Below are positions 49,580 through 57,885 of a stretch of DNA of 64,000 nt, one piece after another. The first letter of the stretch is position 1. Every line of letters begins with the position of its first letter. This DNA comes from Pseudomonas sp. JUb42 (GTDB lineage Bacteria; Pseudomonadota; Gammaproteobacteria; Pseudomonadales; Pseudomonadaceae): the NCBI RefSeq assembly GCF_024807945.1, contig NZ_JANUFD010000015.1, positions 62,001 to 126,000 of the forward strand, given 5' to 3'. The position numbers and the translations under genes were made by a program. Under the pieces are notes generated by a model that saw only the letters and a program-made list of their open reading frames with translations, had not been told where the DNA came from and searched no databases.

Positions 49580-50473
49580 TCAAGATTGGATGCCCCGGTT
49601 CTCCTCAAGAATTCGCGCGGTATCCCGCGACGGCGGTAGGCCAAATACCCTGGCATAGTCCCGGCTGAACTGGGTCGCGCTCTCATAGCCGACCTCGAAG
49701 GCCGCAGCCGTGACGCTCCTGGCGCTGGCGATCATGAGGGTGCGGGCCTGGAGCAGGCGTACGCGCTTCTGATACTGCAGCGGACTGAGGTTGGTGACGG
49801 CCTTGAAGTGGCGGTGAAACGCCGAGACGCTCATGGCGGCTTTGTGTGCCAGGCTCTCGACCCTGATGGGCTCGGCAAAGTCCCGGCGGATCCACTGGAT
49901 GGCCAGATTGACCCGGGCCATGGCGGTATCGGGCGCGGCGATTTCCCGCAGCATCCAGCCGTGGGGGCCTTGCAGTACGCGGTAGAGAATTTCCCGCTCA
50001 TAAGCCGGTGCCAATGCCGCAATGGCTTCGGGGTTGTCCATTAGACGCAGCATGCGTACCCAGGCGTCCATCAGTTCCGGGGTGACGGCGGCTACCGAAA
50101 AACCTGGCTCATGTTCGTGACGCTCGGAGGGGCCTGGCAGGTCGGCGAGCAGTGTCGTCAGTACTGCCGGATTGAGGGTCAGGCTGACCGCCAGGTAGGG
50201 TTCGCCGCTAACCGCCGGATGTACGCTGCCCACGGCGGGGAGTTCGATGGACATCACGAAGTAGGTCGCCGGGTCGTAGCGCAAAGTGCGATCGCCCACG
50301 GTCATGGATTTGCTGCCTTGCAGGATCAGGTTGATCATCGGGTCATAGACTGCCGCCAGCATATGCTCGGGAATCTTGCCCTGGACCATGGCCACGCGCG
50401 GGATGCCCGTCTCGGTGCGCCGGTTTTCGGCTCTGGCGGCCAGTGACCTAAGTTCATTCAATTGATTGATCAT
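49580..50473 (-). CDS. AraC-family transcriptional regulator
   Basis: A 297-residue AraC regulator of the AraC_N (cupin-like) type: PRVAMVQGKIPEHMLAAVYDPMINLILQGSKSMTVGDRTLRYDPATYFVMSIELPAVG is the sensor. HTH motifs follow at about 195-285: IRVESLAHKAAMSVSAFHRHFKAVTNLSPLQYQKRVRL and FEVGYESATQFSRDYARVFGLPP. It is divergent from an SDR-VOC-saccharopine-dehydrogenase-like operon (139 bp). A paralogue is at 55910-56920, also divergent from an SDR. Confidence 0.92.
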   Translation of the reverse strand: MINQLNELRSLAARAENRRTETGIPRVAMVQGKIPEHMLAAVYDPMINLILQGSKSMTVGDRTLRYDPATYFVMSIELPAVGSVHPAVSGEPYLAVSLTLNPAVLTTLLADLPGPSERHEHEPGFSVAAVTPELMDAWVRMLRLMDNPEAIAALAPAYEREILYRVLQGPHGWMLREIAAPDTAMARVNLAIQWIRRDFAEPIRVESLAHKAAMSVSAFHRHFKAVTNLSPLQYQKRVRLLQARTLMIASARSVTAAAFEVGYESATQFSRDYARVFGLPPSRDTARILEENRGIQS

Positions 50474-50612
50474 GAGCGCCATGCTGAGTGAAGCCAGGTG
50501 CGCTGTGCAAGCGAAAAGCAGAAACAGGCAGGTTTGCGATAGAAACGGCCAGGCCTGTGCCTGCTGCGATGATTACTGTGGTGGCTCCTTTTCAGCGACA
50601 GTGGAGTACATC

Positions 50613-51356
50613 ATGGGCGTTATCGTCATTACCGGAGGCAGCCGTGGTATAGGTGCCTGCGCAGCCGAATATATGGCCCGACGCGGCATGGGCGTCATCC
50701 TCACCTACAACGCAAACCCTGCGGCGGCCCACGCGGTGGTGCAGCATATCGAGCAGGCCGGTGGCAAGGCTGTTGCTCTCAAGCTTGATGTTGCTGATGT
50801 CGGCAGCTTTGCCGCTTTTCGTGACTCGGTGGTCGGCGCCCTGAGCGAGACCTGGGGCGTCAGCACCTTGGCCGGCCTGGTCAACAACGCTGGATACGGC
50901 TTGTTCAACCCTATGGAATCGGTCAGCGAGGCGCAGTTCGACGGGCTGTTCGGGGTTCATCTCAAGGGGCCGTTTTTCCTGACCCAGACACTGCTGCCAC
51001 TTATGGGTAACGGGGCGAGTATCGTCAACCTGAGTAGCGCCACGACCCGGGTGGCCACCGCTGGCGTGGCACCCTATGCCGCATTCAAGGGTGCCCTGGA
51101 AGTGTTGACCCGCTACATGGCCAAGGAATTCGGCGAGCGGCGTATACGCGCCAATGCGGTTTCTCCCGGAGCGATTCGTACCGAACTGGGTGGCGGCCTG
51201 AACGATGAATTTGAGGCGCTGCTGGCGTCGCAAACGGCCCTGGGCCGGGTCGGCGAGCCAGAGGATGTGGCGCGGGTCATCGCCATGCTGCTGAGCGAAG
51301 AAGGTGCCTGGATCAATGCCCAGACTATTGAAGTCGCGGGCGGCTACATCATCTGA
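50613..51356 (+). CDS. SDR family oxidoreductase
   Basis: A 247-residue classical SDR: TGGSRGIG (7-14), NNAG (91-94), Ser141 in VNLSS, Tyr155 and Lys159 in YAAFK. The start ATG at 50613 has GGAG at 50602-50605; the frame from 50466 overlaps the AraC gene. First gene of an operon with a VOC protein and a saccharopine-dehydrogenase-like protein, divergent from an AraC regulator. Confidence 0.92.
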   Translation: MGVIVITGGSRGIGACAAEYMARRGMGVILTYNANPAAAHAVVQHIEQAGGKAVALKLDVADVGSFAAFRDSVVGALSETWGVSTLAGLVNNAGYGLFNPMESVSEAQFDGLFGVHLKGPFFLTQTLLPLMGNGASIVNLSSATTRVATAGVAPYAAFKGALEVLTRYMAKEFGERRIRANAVSPGAIRTELGGGLNDEFEALLASQTALGRVGEPEDVARVIAMLLSEEGAWINAQTIEVAGGYII

Positions 51357-51374
51357 TTATTTGAGGGCTTTGCC

Positions 51375-51776
51375 ATGCTGGATCATGTTTTCCTGTCTGT
51401 AAGCGATATCGAGCGCTCCATCCGTTTCTACGAAGCGGTCCTGCCGCCACTGGGGATCACCACGCGTCACGATTACGACGGCAAGGACGGCCCGCCCGGG
51501 CACCCGGATCTCAAGGGTTTTGGCGCCCATGGCCGAACGTTCTTCTGGCTGCGTGAAGGTTTAGTGGAGGGGCGTGCGGCCCACGTGGGCTTCGTTGCCA
51601 GCAGCAAGGCCGAGGTCGAGGCTGCCTACGCGGCGGCGATCGCGCAGGGCGCGACGGACAATGGCGCACCGGGCGCGCGTCTGCATTATCACCCCGACTA
51701 TTACGCCGCCAATGTGCTGGACCCGGACGGTTATAGCCTGGAGTTCGTTTACAAGAACTGGCAGCACCCGCAATGA
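51375..51776 (+). CDS. VOC (glyoxalase/bleomycin-resistance) family protein
   Basis: A 133-residue VOC-superfamily protein: MLDHVFLSVSDIERSIRFYEAVLPPLGI is the opening of the first beta-alpha-beta unit and HYHPDYYAANVLDPDGYSLEFVYKN the closing one, with metal-binding His and Glu positions (HDYDGK, EFVYK). It may be a dioxygenase, isomerase or thiol lyase. It lies 18 bp after the SDR and overlaps the next gene by 4 bp. Confidence 0.9.
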   Translation: MLDHVFLSVSDIERSIRFYEAVLPPLGITTRHDYDGKDGPPGHPDLKGFGAHGRTFFWLREGLVEGRAAHVGFVASSKAEVEAAYAAAIAQGATDNGAPGARLHYHPDYYAANVLDPDGYSLEFVYKNWQHPQ

Positions 51777-52750
51777 GCCAACTGATGATCTACGGCGCCA
51801 CGGGCTATACCGGGCGAATGGCTGCCGAGCATGCCAAGGCCCAAGGGCTGGATCTGGTTATTGCCGGGCGCAATGCGCAGGGGATGCAGATGCTGGCTGA
51901 TCAACTGGACGTGCCATACCGTGTGTTCAACGCTGATGCCCAGGCAGCGGCATTCCTGGAAGGCATCGATGTGTTGCTGAACTTCGCCGGACCTTTCGCA
52001 CAGACCGCGCTGGACTTGATGCACGCCTGTATCAAGGCCAGGGTCGACTATCTGGACATCACGGCGGAAATCAAGGTCTATCGGACGGCGGAGCAGCTTG
52101 ATGTTCAGGCAGGTGAAGCGGGGGTGATGCTGCTGCCTGGGGTTGGCTGGGATGTGGTGCCGACGGATTGCCTGGCGGTTCACGTCGCTCGCCGGGTACG
52201 GGAGCCGCAGTCGCTGCGAGTGGCGCTGCAGGTCGCCGGTTCCATGTCCCGTGGGTCGGCACTGAGCGTCAGCGAGATCATGGGGGCAGGGTTGATGGCA
52301 CGTATTGACGGGCAACTGCTCGCGACTCCTGATGCGCAGCCGCGAGACTTTAATTTCGGTGACGGCCCGGTACTCTGTGCACCGCTGTCCTTTGGCGATC
52401 TGGTGACTGCCTGGCACTCCACCGGCATTCCCGACATTGCCATGTTCGTTAATGTGACCGGCGATGCCTTCCCCGAAGGGGACCTCTCACAACTGCCAGA
52501 CGGCCCCAGCGCGCAACAGCGCCAGGTCCATCCGGCGCGTGCGGTGGCAGAAGTCAGCGGCGCTGACGGCAGCGTTGCGCGCTCGATAATCGAAACGGTC
52601 AACGGCTATAGCTATACGCCGCTGGCAGCGGTGGAGGCTGCGCGGCGGGTACTGGCCGGGGATCGGCGGCCGGGTTTTGCAACGCCTGCACAGGTGTTCG
52701 GTGGTGGATTTGCCGAAAGCATTGCGGGAACCGTCATCACTGATTTTTAG
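51773..52750 (+). CDS. saccharopine dehydrogenase-like NADP-binding protein
   Basis: A 325-residue protein with a Rossmann start MIYGATGYTGRMAAEHAKAQG and a saccharopine-dehydrogenase/trans-acting enoyl-reductase-like layout: VLLNFAGPFAQTALDLMHACIKARVDYLDITAE, then GVGWDVVPTDCLAVHVARRV. Such proteins reduce or isomerise small substrates. Its start overlaps the VOC gene by 4 bp (ATGA), so it is translationally coupled. Substrate unknown. Confidence 0.85.
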   Translation: MSQLMIYGATGYTGRMAAEHAKAQGLDLVIAGRNAQGMQMLADQLDVPYRVFNADAQAAAFLEGIDVLLNFAGPFAQTALDLMHACIKARVDYLDITAEIKVYRTAEQLDVQAGEAGVMLLPGVGWDVVPTDCLAVHVARRVREPQSLRVALQVAGSMSRGSALSVSEIMGAGLMARIDGQLLATPDAQPRDFNFGDGPVLCAPLSFGDLVTAWHSTGIPDIAMFVNVTGDAFPEGDLSQLPDGPSAQQRQVHPARAVAEVSGADGSVARSIIETVNGYSYTPLAAVEAARRVLAGDRRPGFATPAQVFGGGFAESIAGTVITDF

Positions 52751-52785
52751 CGCCTGCCCGGCACTGACGAACGCGTATCATGTGT

Positions 52786-53382
52786 TCAAGCGTTGCCTGT
52801 CCGGGATGCAAGTTCATGCGCCAGAAAACGCCCGGCCGTCTGGGCCACTTCGAGCAGACGTTTACGCGGCATGCCGTTGCAGGCTGCCGCCGACATCCCG
52901 CGCAAGGTCACTGAAATATAGTCAGTCATGGCTTGCGCCTGCTGCGGATGAGCCTGATCCAGATAGGCGCGAATAGCCTTCAGCCCGCCATTGGAAAGTA
53001 CCTCGGCCATTCCCCGAGCGGCTGGATCATCAGCTCGCAAGCCTTCCGTAATCATGCACCCACGCAAAATGCTGTCGCGCCCATATTGTTTGGCTGCGGC
53101 GATCAATAGCGCCGCGAGGGCCTCGCCAGGTGGGCGTTCAGGTGCAAGCAATTTGTCGAGTGGCAGTGCATTTTCACTGGCATACCTGAGCATCGCCCGT
53201 TCAAACAGCTCGGCCTTGCTGCCATAGGCGGCGTAGAAGCTTGGCGGCTTGATATCCATAGCGTCGACCAGATCAGTCAGGCTGACGGCATCGAAGCCAC
53301 GCTGATGAAACATGCTCTGAGCGATCGCGACGCCGGCTTCTCGATCAAAAGCGGGACGGCGTTGCCGTGCCTTCTCGTTCAT
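52786..53382 (-). CDS. TetR-family transcriptional regulator
   Basis: A 198-residue TetR regulator: the helix-turn-helix (about residues 11-58) contains FDREAGVAIAQSMFHQRGFDAVSLTDLVDAMDIKPPSFYAAYGSKAELFERAM. The rest is the helical ligand domain; a Cys in LRGCMITEG resembles the C-terminal motif of AcrR-like repressors. The ATG at 53382 is the family start. It is divergent from an SDR gene with three palindromic operators between them (53409-53516), so it probably represses both genes. Confidence 0.92.
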   Translation of the reverse strand: MNEKARQRRPAFDREAGVAIAQSMFHQRGFDAVSLTDLVDAMDIKPPSFYAAYGSKAELFERAMLRYASENALPLDKLLAPERPPGEALAALLIAAAKQYGRDSILRGCMITEGLRADDPAARGMAEVLSNGGLKAIRAYLDQAHPQQAQAMTDYISVTLRGMSAAACNGMPRKRLLEVAQTAGRFLAHELASRTGNA

Positions 53383-53408
53383 GGTGACCTCGTCAATGAT
53401 TACCCTAG

Positions 53409-53424
53409 TGTAGCGACCGCTACA
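53409..53424. promoter_or_regulatory. TetR operator candidate 1
   Basis: A perfect 16-bp palindrome, TGTAGCGACCGCTACA, lies 27 bp upstream of the TetR start. It matches the sites at 53460 and 53501. Confidence 0.75.
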
Positions 53425-53459
53425 AGTGCTTTCAATACAGGTCCATGGTTTGAAATTTA

Positions 53460-53475
53460 TATAGCGATCACTAAA
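53460..53475. promoter_or_regulatory. TetR operator candidate 2
   Basis: TATAGCGATCACTAAA, a degenerate copy of the same palindrome, is centred 51 bp from site 1. Confidence 0.6.
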
Positions 53476-53500
53476 AGTGTTGTGATATTTTTTCACCGTA

Positions 53501-53516
53501 TGTAGTGTTCACTATA
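53501..53516. promoter_or_regulatory. TetR operator candidate 3
   Basis: TGTAGTGTTCACTATA, 41 bp from site 2 and 40 bp upstream of the SDR start. It is placed to block the SDR promoter. Confidence 0.65.
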
Positions 53517-53555
53517 TAAATTCGATCATCCATGTACTTACAGGTGTCTATCGCT

Positions 53556-54296
53556 ATGCAATTTCAAGACAAAGTGGTTCTGGTCACCGGCGGATCCTCG
53601 GGGCTAGGGCTAGCCATAGCCCAGGAGCTGGCGGGGCAGGGCGCTCATCTGGTGATTACCGGGCGCCGACAGGAACAGCTGGACGAGGCTGTCTCCACGC
53701 TTGGAAACCACGCAACAGCAGTGGTTGCGGATGTCTCCAGCGCAGGCGATCTGAACGCACTGATCAACCAGATCGAATCCCGTCACGGTCGTATCGATGT
53801 GTTGGTTGCCAATGCCGGCATGGGTGAGCTGGCGCCATTGGGCAGTATCACCGAAGCGCATTTCGATCGTGTCTTCAACACCAACGTGAAGGGCGTGGCT
53901 TTCACCGTACAAGGGGCGCTGCCTCTTATGGGCAACGGCGGCAGCATTGTCATTATCGGCTCTACCGCCTCGATCAATCCCGGCCCGGGCCTGGGTGTCT
54001 ATGGCGCGACCAAAGCCGCCCTGCGAGCCTTGGTCAGAAGCTGGGTTCTGGACATCAAAGGTTCCGGCGTGCGGATCAATCTGCTCAGTCCCGGCCCTGT
54101 CAACACCGAATCCCTGCACAACATGCTGGCTGAGCACGCAGAGGAAGTGATCCGCTCGTTAAGCGAAAAAAGCACTTTGGGGCGCATCGGTGAGGCGCAG
54201 GAAATCGGCAAGGCCGTGGCGTTTCTGGCCAGCGATGCTTCGAGCTACATCAATGGCGTTGAGCTGTTTGCCGACGGTGGCGCTTCACAGGTGTAA
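53556..54296 (+). CDS. SDR family oxidoreductase
   Basis: A 246-residue classical SDR: TGGSSGLG (11-18), VANAG (85-89, in place of NNAG), Ser136 in IIGS, Tyr149/Lys153 in YGATK. The ATG at 53556 sits after an AGGTG-like site; a frame from 53532 adds eight residues. It is divergent from the TetR gene with its operators, and is followed by a SnoaL-like gene and another SDR. Confidence 0.9.
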   Translation: MQFQDKVVLVTGGSSGLGLAIAQELAGQGAHLVITGRRQEQLDEAVSTLGNHATAVVADVSSAGDLNALINQIESRHGRIDVLVANAGMGELAPLGSITEAHFDRVFNTNVKGVAFTVQGALPLMGNGGSIVIIGSTASINPGPGLGVYGATKAALRALVRSWVLDIKGSGVRINLLSPGPVNTESLHNMLAEHAEEVIRSLSEKSTLGRIGEAQEIGKAVAFLASDASSYINGVELFADGGASQV

Positions 54297-54369
54297 GACA
54301 AGCGCCCGACGCCCCGCTCAAACCTTATAAAAACCTGGCCCGAAAGGCTCGAACCCCGGAATAAAAGAC

Positions 54370-54849
54370 ATGACAGACAATCTTGATATGCTTACCCGCC
54401 TGGCATCCGAAGCCGCAATCCAGCGCCTTCACGCCACCTACATTCACCGTCTCGACAGCGCAGATTTTGCTGGCGTAGCCGAGGTGCTGCAGCATGCCGA
54501 GCTGGATGTGCTCGGCAATCTCACTTGCGGCCGGGAAAACCTCCAACGGTTTTTTGAGGCTGGCCTGCAGCTTCATGCAGATGGCACGCCGCGCACCTGG
54601 CACACCATGGCTAACGTGCTCATCGACATCGACCCGTCAGGTGACAAGGCAAGCTCGGCAAGTTACTACACGGTGCATCAGCAACTTGAGGGTTTTGCGT
54701 TGCAGCCGATCTGCACCGGCAAGTACCTCGATCAATTCGAGCGGCACCATGGGCAATGGCGCTTCACCCGTCGCGCTGTGACTCTGAGCCTGGCTGGCGA
54801 CCTTCGCCATCATGTCAAGGGTCAGAACGACGAGACTGTTGGTCGCTAG
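54370..54849 (+). CDS. SnoaL-like (NTF2-fold) family protein
   Basis: A 159-residue NTF2-like protein of the SnoaL_4 type: ASEAAIQRLHATYIHRLDSADFAGVAEVLQHAELDV is the typical opening, and LDQFERHHGQWRFTRRAVT the closing strand pair. These proteins catalyse aldol, dehydration or hydrolysis steps, or have unknown roles, next to SDR genes. It is 73 bp after the SDR at 53556 and 17 bp before another SDR. Confidence 0.82.
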   Translation: MTDNLDMLTRLASEAAIQRLHATYIHRLDSADFAGVAEVLQHAELDVLGNLTCGRENLQRFFEAGLQLHADGTPRTWHTMANVLIDIDPSGDKASSASYYTVHQQLEGFALQPICTGKYLDQFERHHGQWRFTRRAVTLSLAGDLRHHVKGQNDETVGR

Positions 54850-54866
54850 TGGATAGGGGCATAACC

Positions 54867-55595
54867 ATGACAAACAAACGACAGGCGCTGGTCACCGGCG
54901 CCAACAAAGGTATTGGTTTTGCTATTGCCAAGGGGCTTGCCGAGGCCGGAATGTCGGTGTGGCTGGGCTCGCGGGACCGCTTGCGTGGCGAAGAAGCCGT
55001 AGCCCGATTACGTGCTCAAGGGCTCGATGTGCAATTGCTCGAACTGGACGTCGCGGATGAGGCCAGTGTGCGTCGTGCCGCCGCGATACTCGCTGGGGAA
55101 ATCGGCGCCCTCGATGTGCTGGTCAACAATGCCGGCGTCCTGGTGGACGTGACCACACCTCCGAGCAAGGTTCGCATGGAGGACATGAAGGCGGTTTTCG
55201 AGGTCAATCTGTTTGGCCCCGTACGCGTCACTCAGGCGGTTTTGCCATTGCTCAAGGCCGCTCAAGGCGCTCGGGTGGTGATGATGAGCAGTGGCGTTGG
55301 CTCGCTCACACTAATTACCGATCCGACGTCGATCTATTCGAGCGTCAACATTCTCGACTACACCTCATCGAAGGTTGCACTGAACGCCGTCACCATTTCG
55401 TTCGCCAAGGAACTGGAGCCACTGGGGATCAAGGTGAACGCTGTGGAACCTGGCCATGTGCGCACCGACCTCAATGGCAATAGCGGCTCGCTGACACCCG
55501 AGGAGGGCGCCGCAACAGCAATCAGGATGGCACTGATCGGCGCGGAAGGGCCTACTGCAGGCTTCTTTGGCAGCCATGGACGGCAACCTTGGTAA
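54867..55595 (+). CDS. SDR family oxidoreductase (carbonyl-reductase-like)
   Basis: A 242-residue SDR with the TGANKGIG motif (10-17) of the carbonyl-reductase (CBR) group, NNAG (87-90), Ser141 and the YTSSK pair (Tyr165, Lys169). The ATG at 54867 has AGGGG upstream; a frame from 54756 overlaps the SnoaL-like gene. It belongs to the SDR / SnoaL / SDR operon opposite the TetR gene. Confidence 0.9.
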   Translation: MTNKRQALVTGANKGIGFAIAKGLAEAGMSVWLGSRDRLRGEEAVARLRAQGLDVQLLELDVADEASVRRAAAILAGEIGALDVLVNNAGVLVDVTTPPSKVRMEDMKAVFEVNLFGPVRVTQAVLPLLKAAQGARVVMMSSGVGSLTLITDPTSIYSSVNILDYTSSKVALNAVTISFAKELEPLGIKVNAVEPGHVRTDLNGNSGSLTPEEGAATAIRMALIGAEGPTAGFFGSHGRQPW

Positions 55596-55706
55596 TTCAG
55601 CGTTCACCTGGCAATGGCCGCTGACTGCAAGGTTAGTGGCCAACTCGCTTGTGCAGCGTGCTACAGCCGTTCAGCTTCCCGCACATAGAACGCGCGCTGC
55701 GCCTGC

Positions 55707-55973
55707 GTGACGGCGTCTACATGGCTGATCGTCCAGATCGACACCACCCACTCGGTCAGCAATCCTAGAGTCTGCATTGACGGTGACACTGCCCGAATGA
55801 AGGCAATGGTAGAAGCGCAGCACCTGCCACAAACCGACCATTCAGGGCATTATCTGATGAAGAACCGTTATGACGTAGAGCTGGTAAGGCAGCGTGAAGT
55901 CTGGGTGATTCAGCGTGTGACAGTGGACAATGTCTGGCGTACAGGGGATCCGGGTGTGCTTGGCGGGGTTTGA
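55707..55973 (+). pseudogene. truncated SnoaL/NTF2-like gene remnant
   Basis: An 88-residue frame whose part THSVSNPRVCIDGDTARMKAMVEAQHLPQTDHSGHYLMKNRYDVEL...VTVDNVWRTGDPGVLGG matches the C-terminal half of SnoaL-like NTF2 proteins. The N-terminal half is missing and a stop (TAG at 55686-55688) lies just upstream in frame. The 3' end (55910-55973) is overlapped, antisense, by the end of the AraC gene. It is probably a decayed duplicate of a neighbouring NTF2-like gene. Confidence 0.6.
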
Positions 55974-56920
55974 ATGTTTGGTGCTGTTTCAGGGCGCTGG
56001 CTGTTGCTAGCTGGTGCCTTGGCCGGTCCGCCGCCATTCACGGCAATGGGCGCCCTGAACCGGGCTGAATCACGCGCCGGCGGCAAACCGAACAGACGGG
56101 CATATTCGCGACTGAACTGCGATGCGCTTTCGTAACCCACCGTAAATGCGATCGAAGCCGCATCCTGAGGCTGGAATAGCAGCAACCACCGGGCCCGGAG
56201 CAGGCGCAGACGCTTCTGATACTGAATGGGCGTCATGCCGGTAATGGTCTTGAAATGCCGGTAAAACGCCGCGACGCTCATATCGGCCATGGTTGCCAGC
56301 GGTTCGACGCGAAAGGGTTGGGTGTAGTGTTCACCGATCCATAATGTGGTGCGGCGGATCCGCGCCAGATGGCTATCGGGTCGAGCAATTTCGCGCAGCT
56401 CGGCACCTAGCGGCCCTTGCAGGACGCGAAACAGAATCTCCCGCTCTATCATCGGCGCCAGCACCGCCGCTTCGCGTGGACGGTCCATCAGCCGCATCAT
56501 GCGCAACCATGCATCAATCATTTCAGCCTGCGCCGTTGCGGCAGCGAAACGCGGTCTGATGGGCTGCCCGGCATCCATGATTTCGCCTTCCAGAAGGGTG
56601 GCGATAACTGTGGGCTCAAGGGTCAGGCTGATCGCAAGATAGGGTCGGCCCGGCCCGCTTGAGTGAATATCGCCGGTTGCGGGCACGTCCACAGGTACCA
56701 GGAAATAGCTGACGGGTTCATAGCGCAGCAGCCGCTCACCGATGGACAGTGTCTTGCTGCCCTGAAGGACGAGGTGCAGCATCGGTTGGTAGACCTGGCT
56801 CGCACACGCCTCGGCCTGGACCATCGCGACACGGTTCAGGCCGGTGTCCGTCCATTTGTTTTCTGCGCGCATCACGAGGCTGCGCAATTCATCGATAGCA
56901 CTGTTCATGACCTCGACCAT
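55910..56920 (-). CDS. AraC-family transcriptional regulator with extended C-terminal tail
   Basis: A 336-residue AraC regulator, paralogue of the 49580-50473 product: AENKWTDTGLNRVAMVQAEACASQVYQPMLHLVLQGSKTLSIGERLLRYEPVSYFLVPVDVPATG is the cupin-like sensor and YESASQFSREYARLFGLPPARDSARF the last HTH helix. Beyond that, about 48 extra, Pro/Ala-rich residues have no counterpart in the paralogue. Their coding region runs antisense into a decayed NTF2-like gene, suggesting that a stop codon was lost. The ATG at 56920 is preferred; the ATG at 56908 is possible. It is divergent from the SDR at 57103. Confidence 0.85.
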   Translation of the reverse strand: MVEVMNSAIDELRSLVMRAENKWTDTGLNRVAMVQAEACASQVYQPMLHLVLQGSKTLSIGERLLRYEPVSYFLVPVDVPATGDIHSSGPGRPYLAISLTLEPTVIATLLEGEIMDAGQPIRPRFAAATAQAEMIDAWLRMMRLMDRPREAAVLAPMIEREILFRVLQGPLGAELREIARPDSHLARIRRTTLWIGEHYTQPFRVEPLATMADMSVAAFYRHFKTITGMTPIQYQKRLRLLRARWLLLFQPQDAASIAFTVGYESASQFSREYARLFGLPPARDSARFRAPIAVNGGGPAKAPASNSQRPETAPNIQTPPSTPGSPVRQTLSTVTR

Positions 56921-57102
56921 GAGCCCAGACCCGTTGCAAAGCAAGCGGTGTGAGAAGAATAGGCAAGCATTTGCGAGCAACCGGCAAACGTCTGGCGCTC
57001 TGCAAATGAATACTGTGGGTAGTCGGCAAATTGACCTCAGGCGGCGATGCCTGAACGCCAATGCCGTTGAGACACATCACTGTATTCACAAGGGGCAGAA
57101 TC

Positions 57103-57852
57103 ATGAAGCTTGAAGGAAAAATTGCAGTCGTTACCGGCGCGTCAAAAGGAATTGGAGCAGGCATTGCCAAGGCACTTGGCGTAGAGGGCGCTACCGTCGT
57201 AGTAAACTACGTATCGGGTAAAACCGACGCTGAGTCGGTGGTTGCGTGCATCCGCCAGCATGGCGGTAAAGCGGTCGCCATTCAGGCGGACATGAGCCGT
57301 GCCGAGGACGTCGTGCGTTTGTTCGACACCGTCCAGGCTGACTATGGAACGCTGGATATACTGGTCAACAATGCTGGCGTTGCAGTGTTTCAAATGGTTG
57401 AAGACTTGACCGAAGAGGCGTTCCACCAACAATTCAACGTCAATGTGCTGGGCTATCTGCTGGCGGTACGCGAGGCCGTGAAACTGCTGGCTCCTTCGGC
57501 CAGCATCATCAATATCAGCTCTATTCTCAGCACCGACCCCTATCTGGCGTCGAGCGTTTACTCGGCCACTAAGGGAGCGGTGGATACCTTGACGCTTGCC
57601 TTGGCCAGGGAGCTGGGGCCGCGAGGTATTCGGGTCAATTCGATCCTGCCCGGCCATACCAATACCCCGGCAACTGACGGCAATTTTGCCGGTGAGTTTG
57701 GCGAGAAACTTATCGCAGGTACGCCCTTGGGGCGATTTGGCGAGCCGGAAGACATCGCCCCCCTCGCGGTATTCCTGGCCTCCACGGACTCGCAATGGGT
57801 CACCGGCGAATCCATTCGGGCTTCGGGAGGTGTGCGCGGCGTCGGTTACTGA
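57103..57852 (+). CDS. SDR family oxidoreductase (FabG-like)
   Basis: A 249-residue classical SDR: TGASKGIG (11-18), NNAG (89-92), Ser139 in INISS, Tyr153/Lys157 in YSATK, with the closing GEPEDIAPLAVFLASTDSQWVTGESIRASGG. The ATG at 57103 has AGGGG upstream. It is divergent from an AraC gene (182 bp). It is 33 bp from the end of the convergent LysR gene. Confidence 0.92.
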   Translation: MKLEGKIAVVTGASKGIGAGIAKALGVEGATVVVNYVSGKTDAESVVACIRQHGGKAVAIQADMSRAEDVVRLFDTVQADYGTLDILVNNAGVAVFQMVEDLTEEAFHQQFNVNVLGYLLAVREAVKLLAPSASIINISSILSTDPYLASSVYSATKGAVDTLTLALARELGPRGIRVNSILPGHTNTPATDGNFAGEFGEKLIAGTPLGRFGEPEDIAPLAVFLASTDSQWVTGESIRASGGVRGVGY

Positions 57853-57885
57853 ATAGCGTTCAACAAGCTCGCGCTACACGGCATG

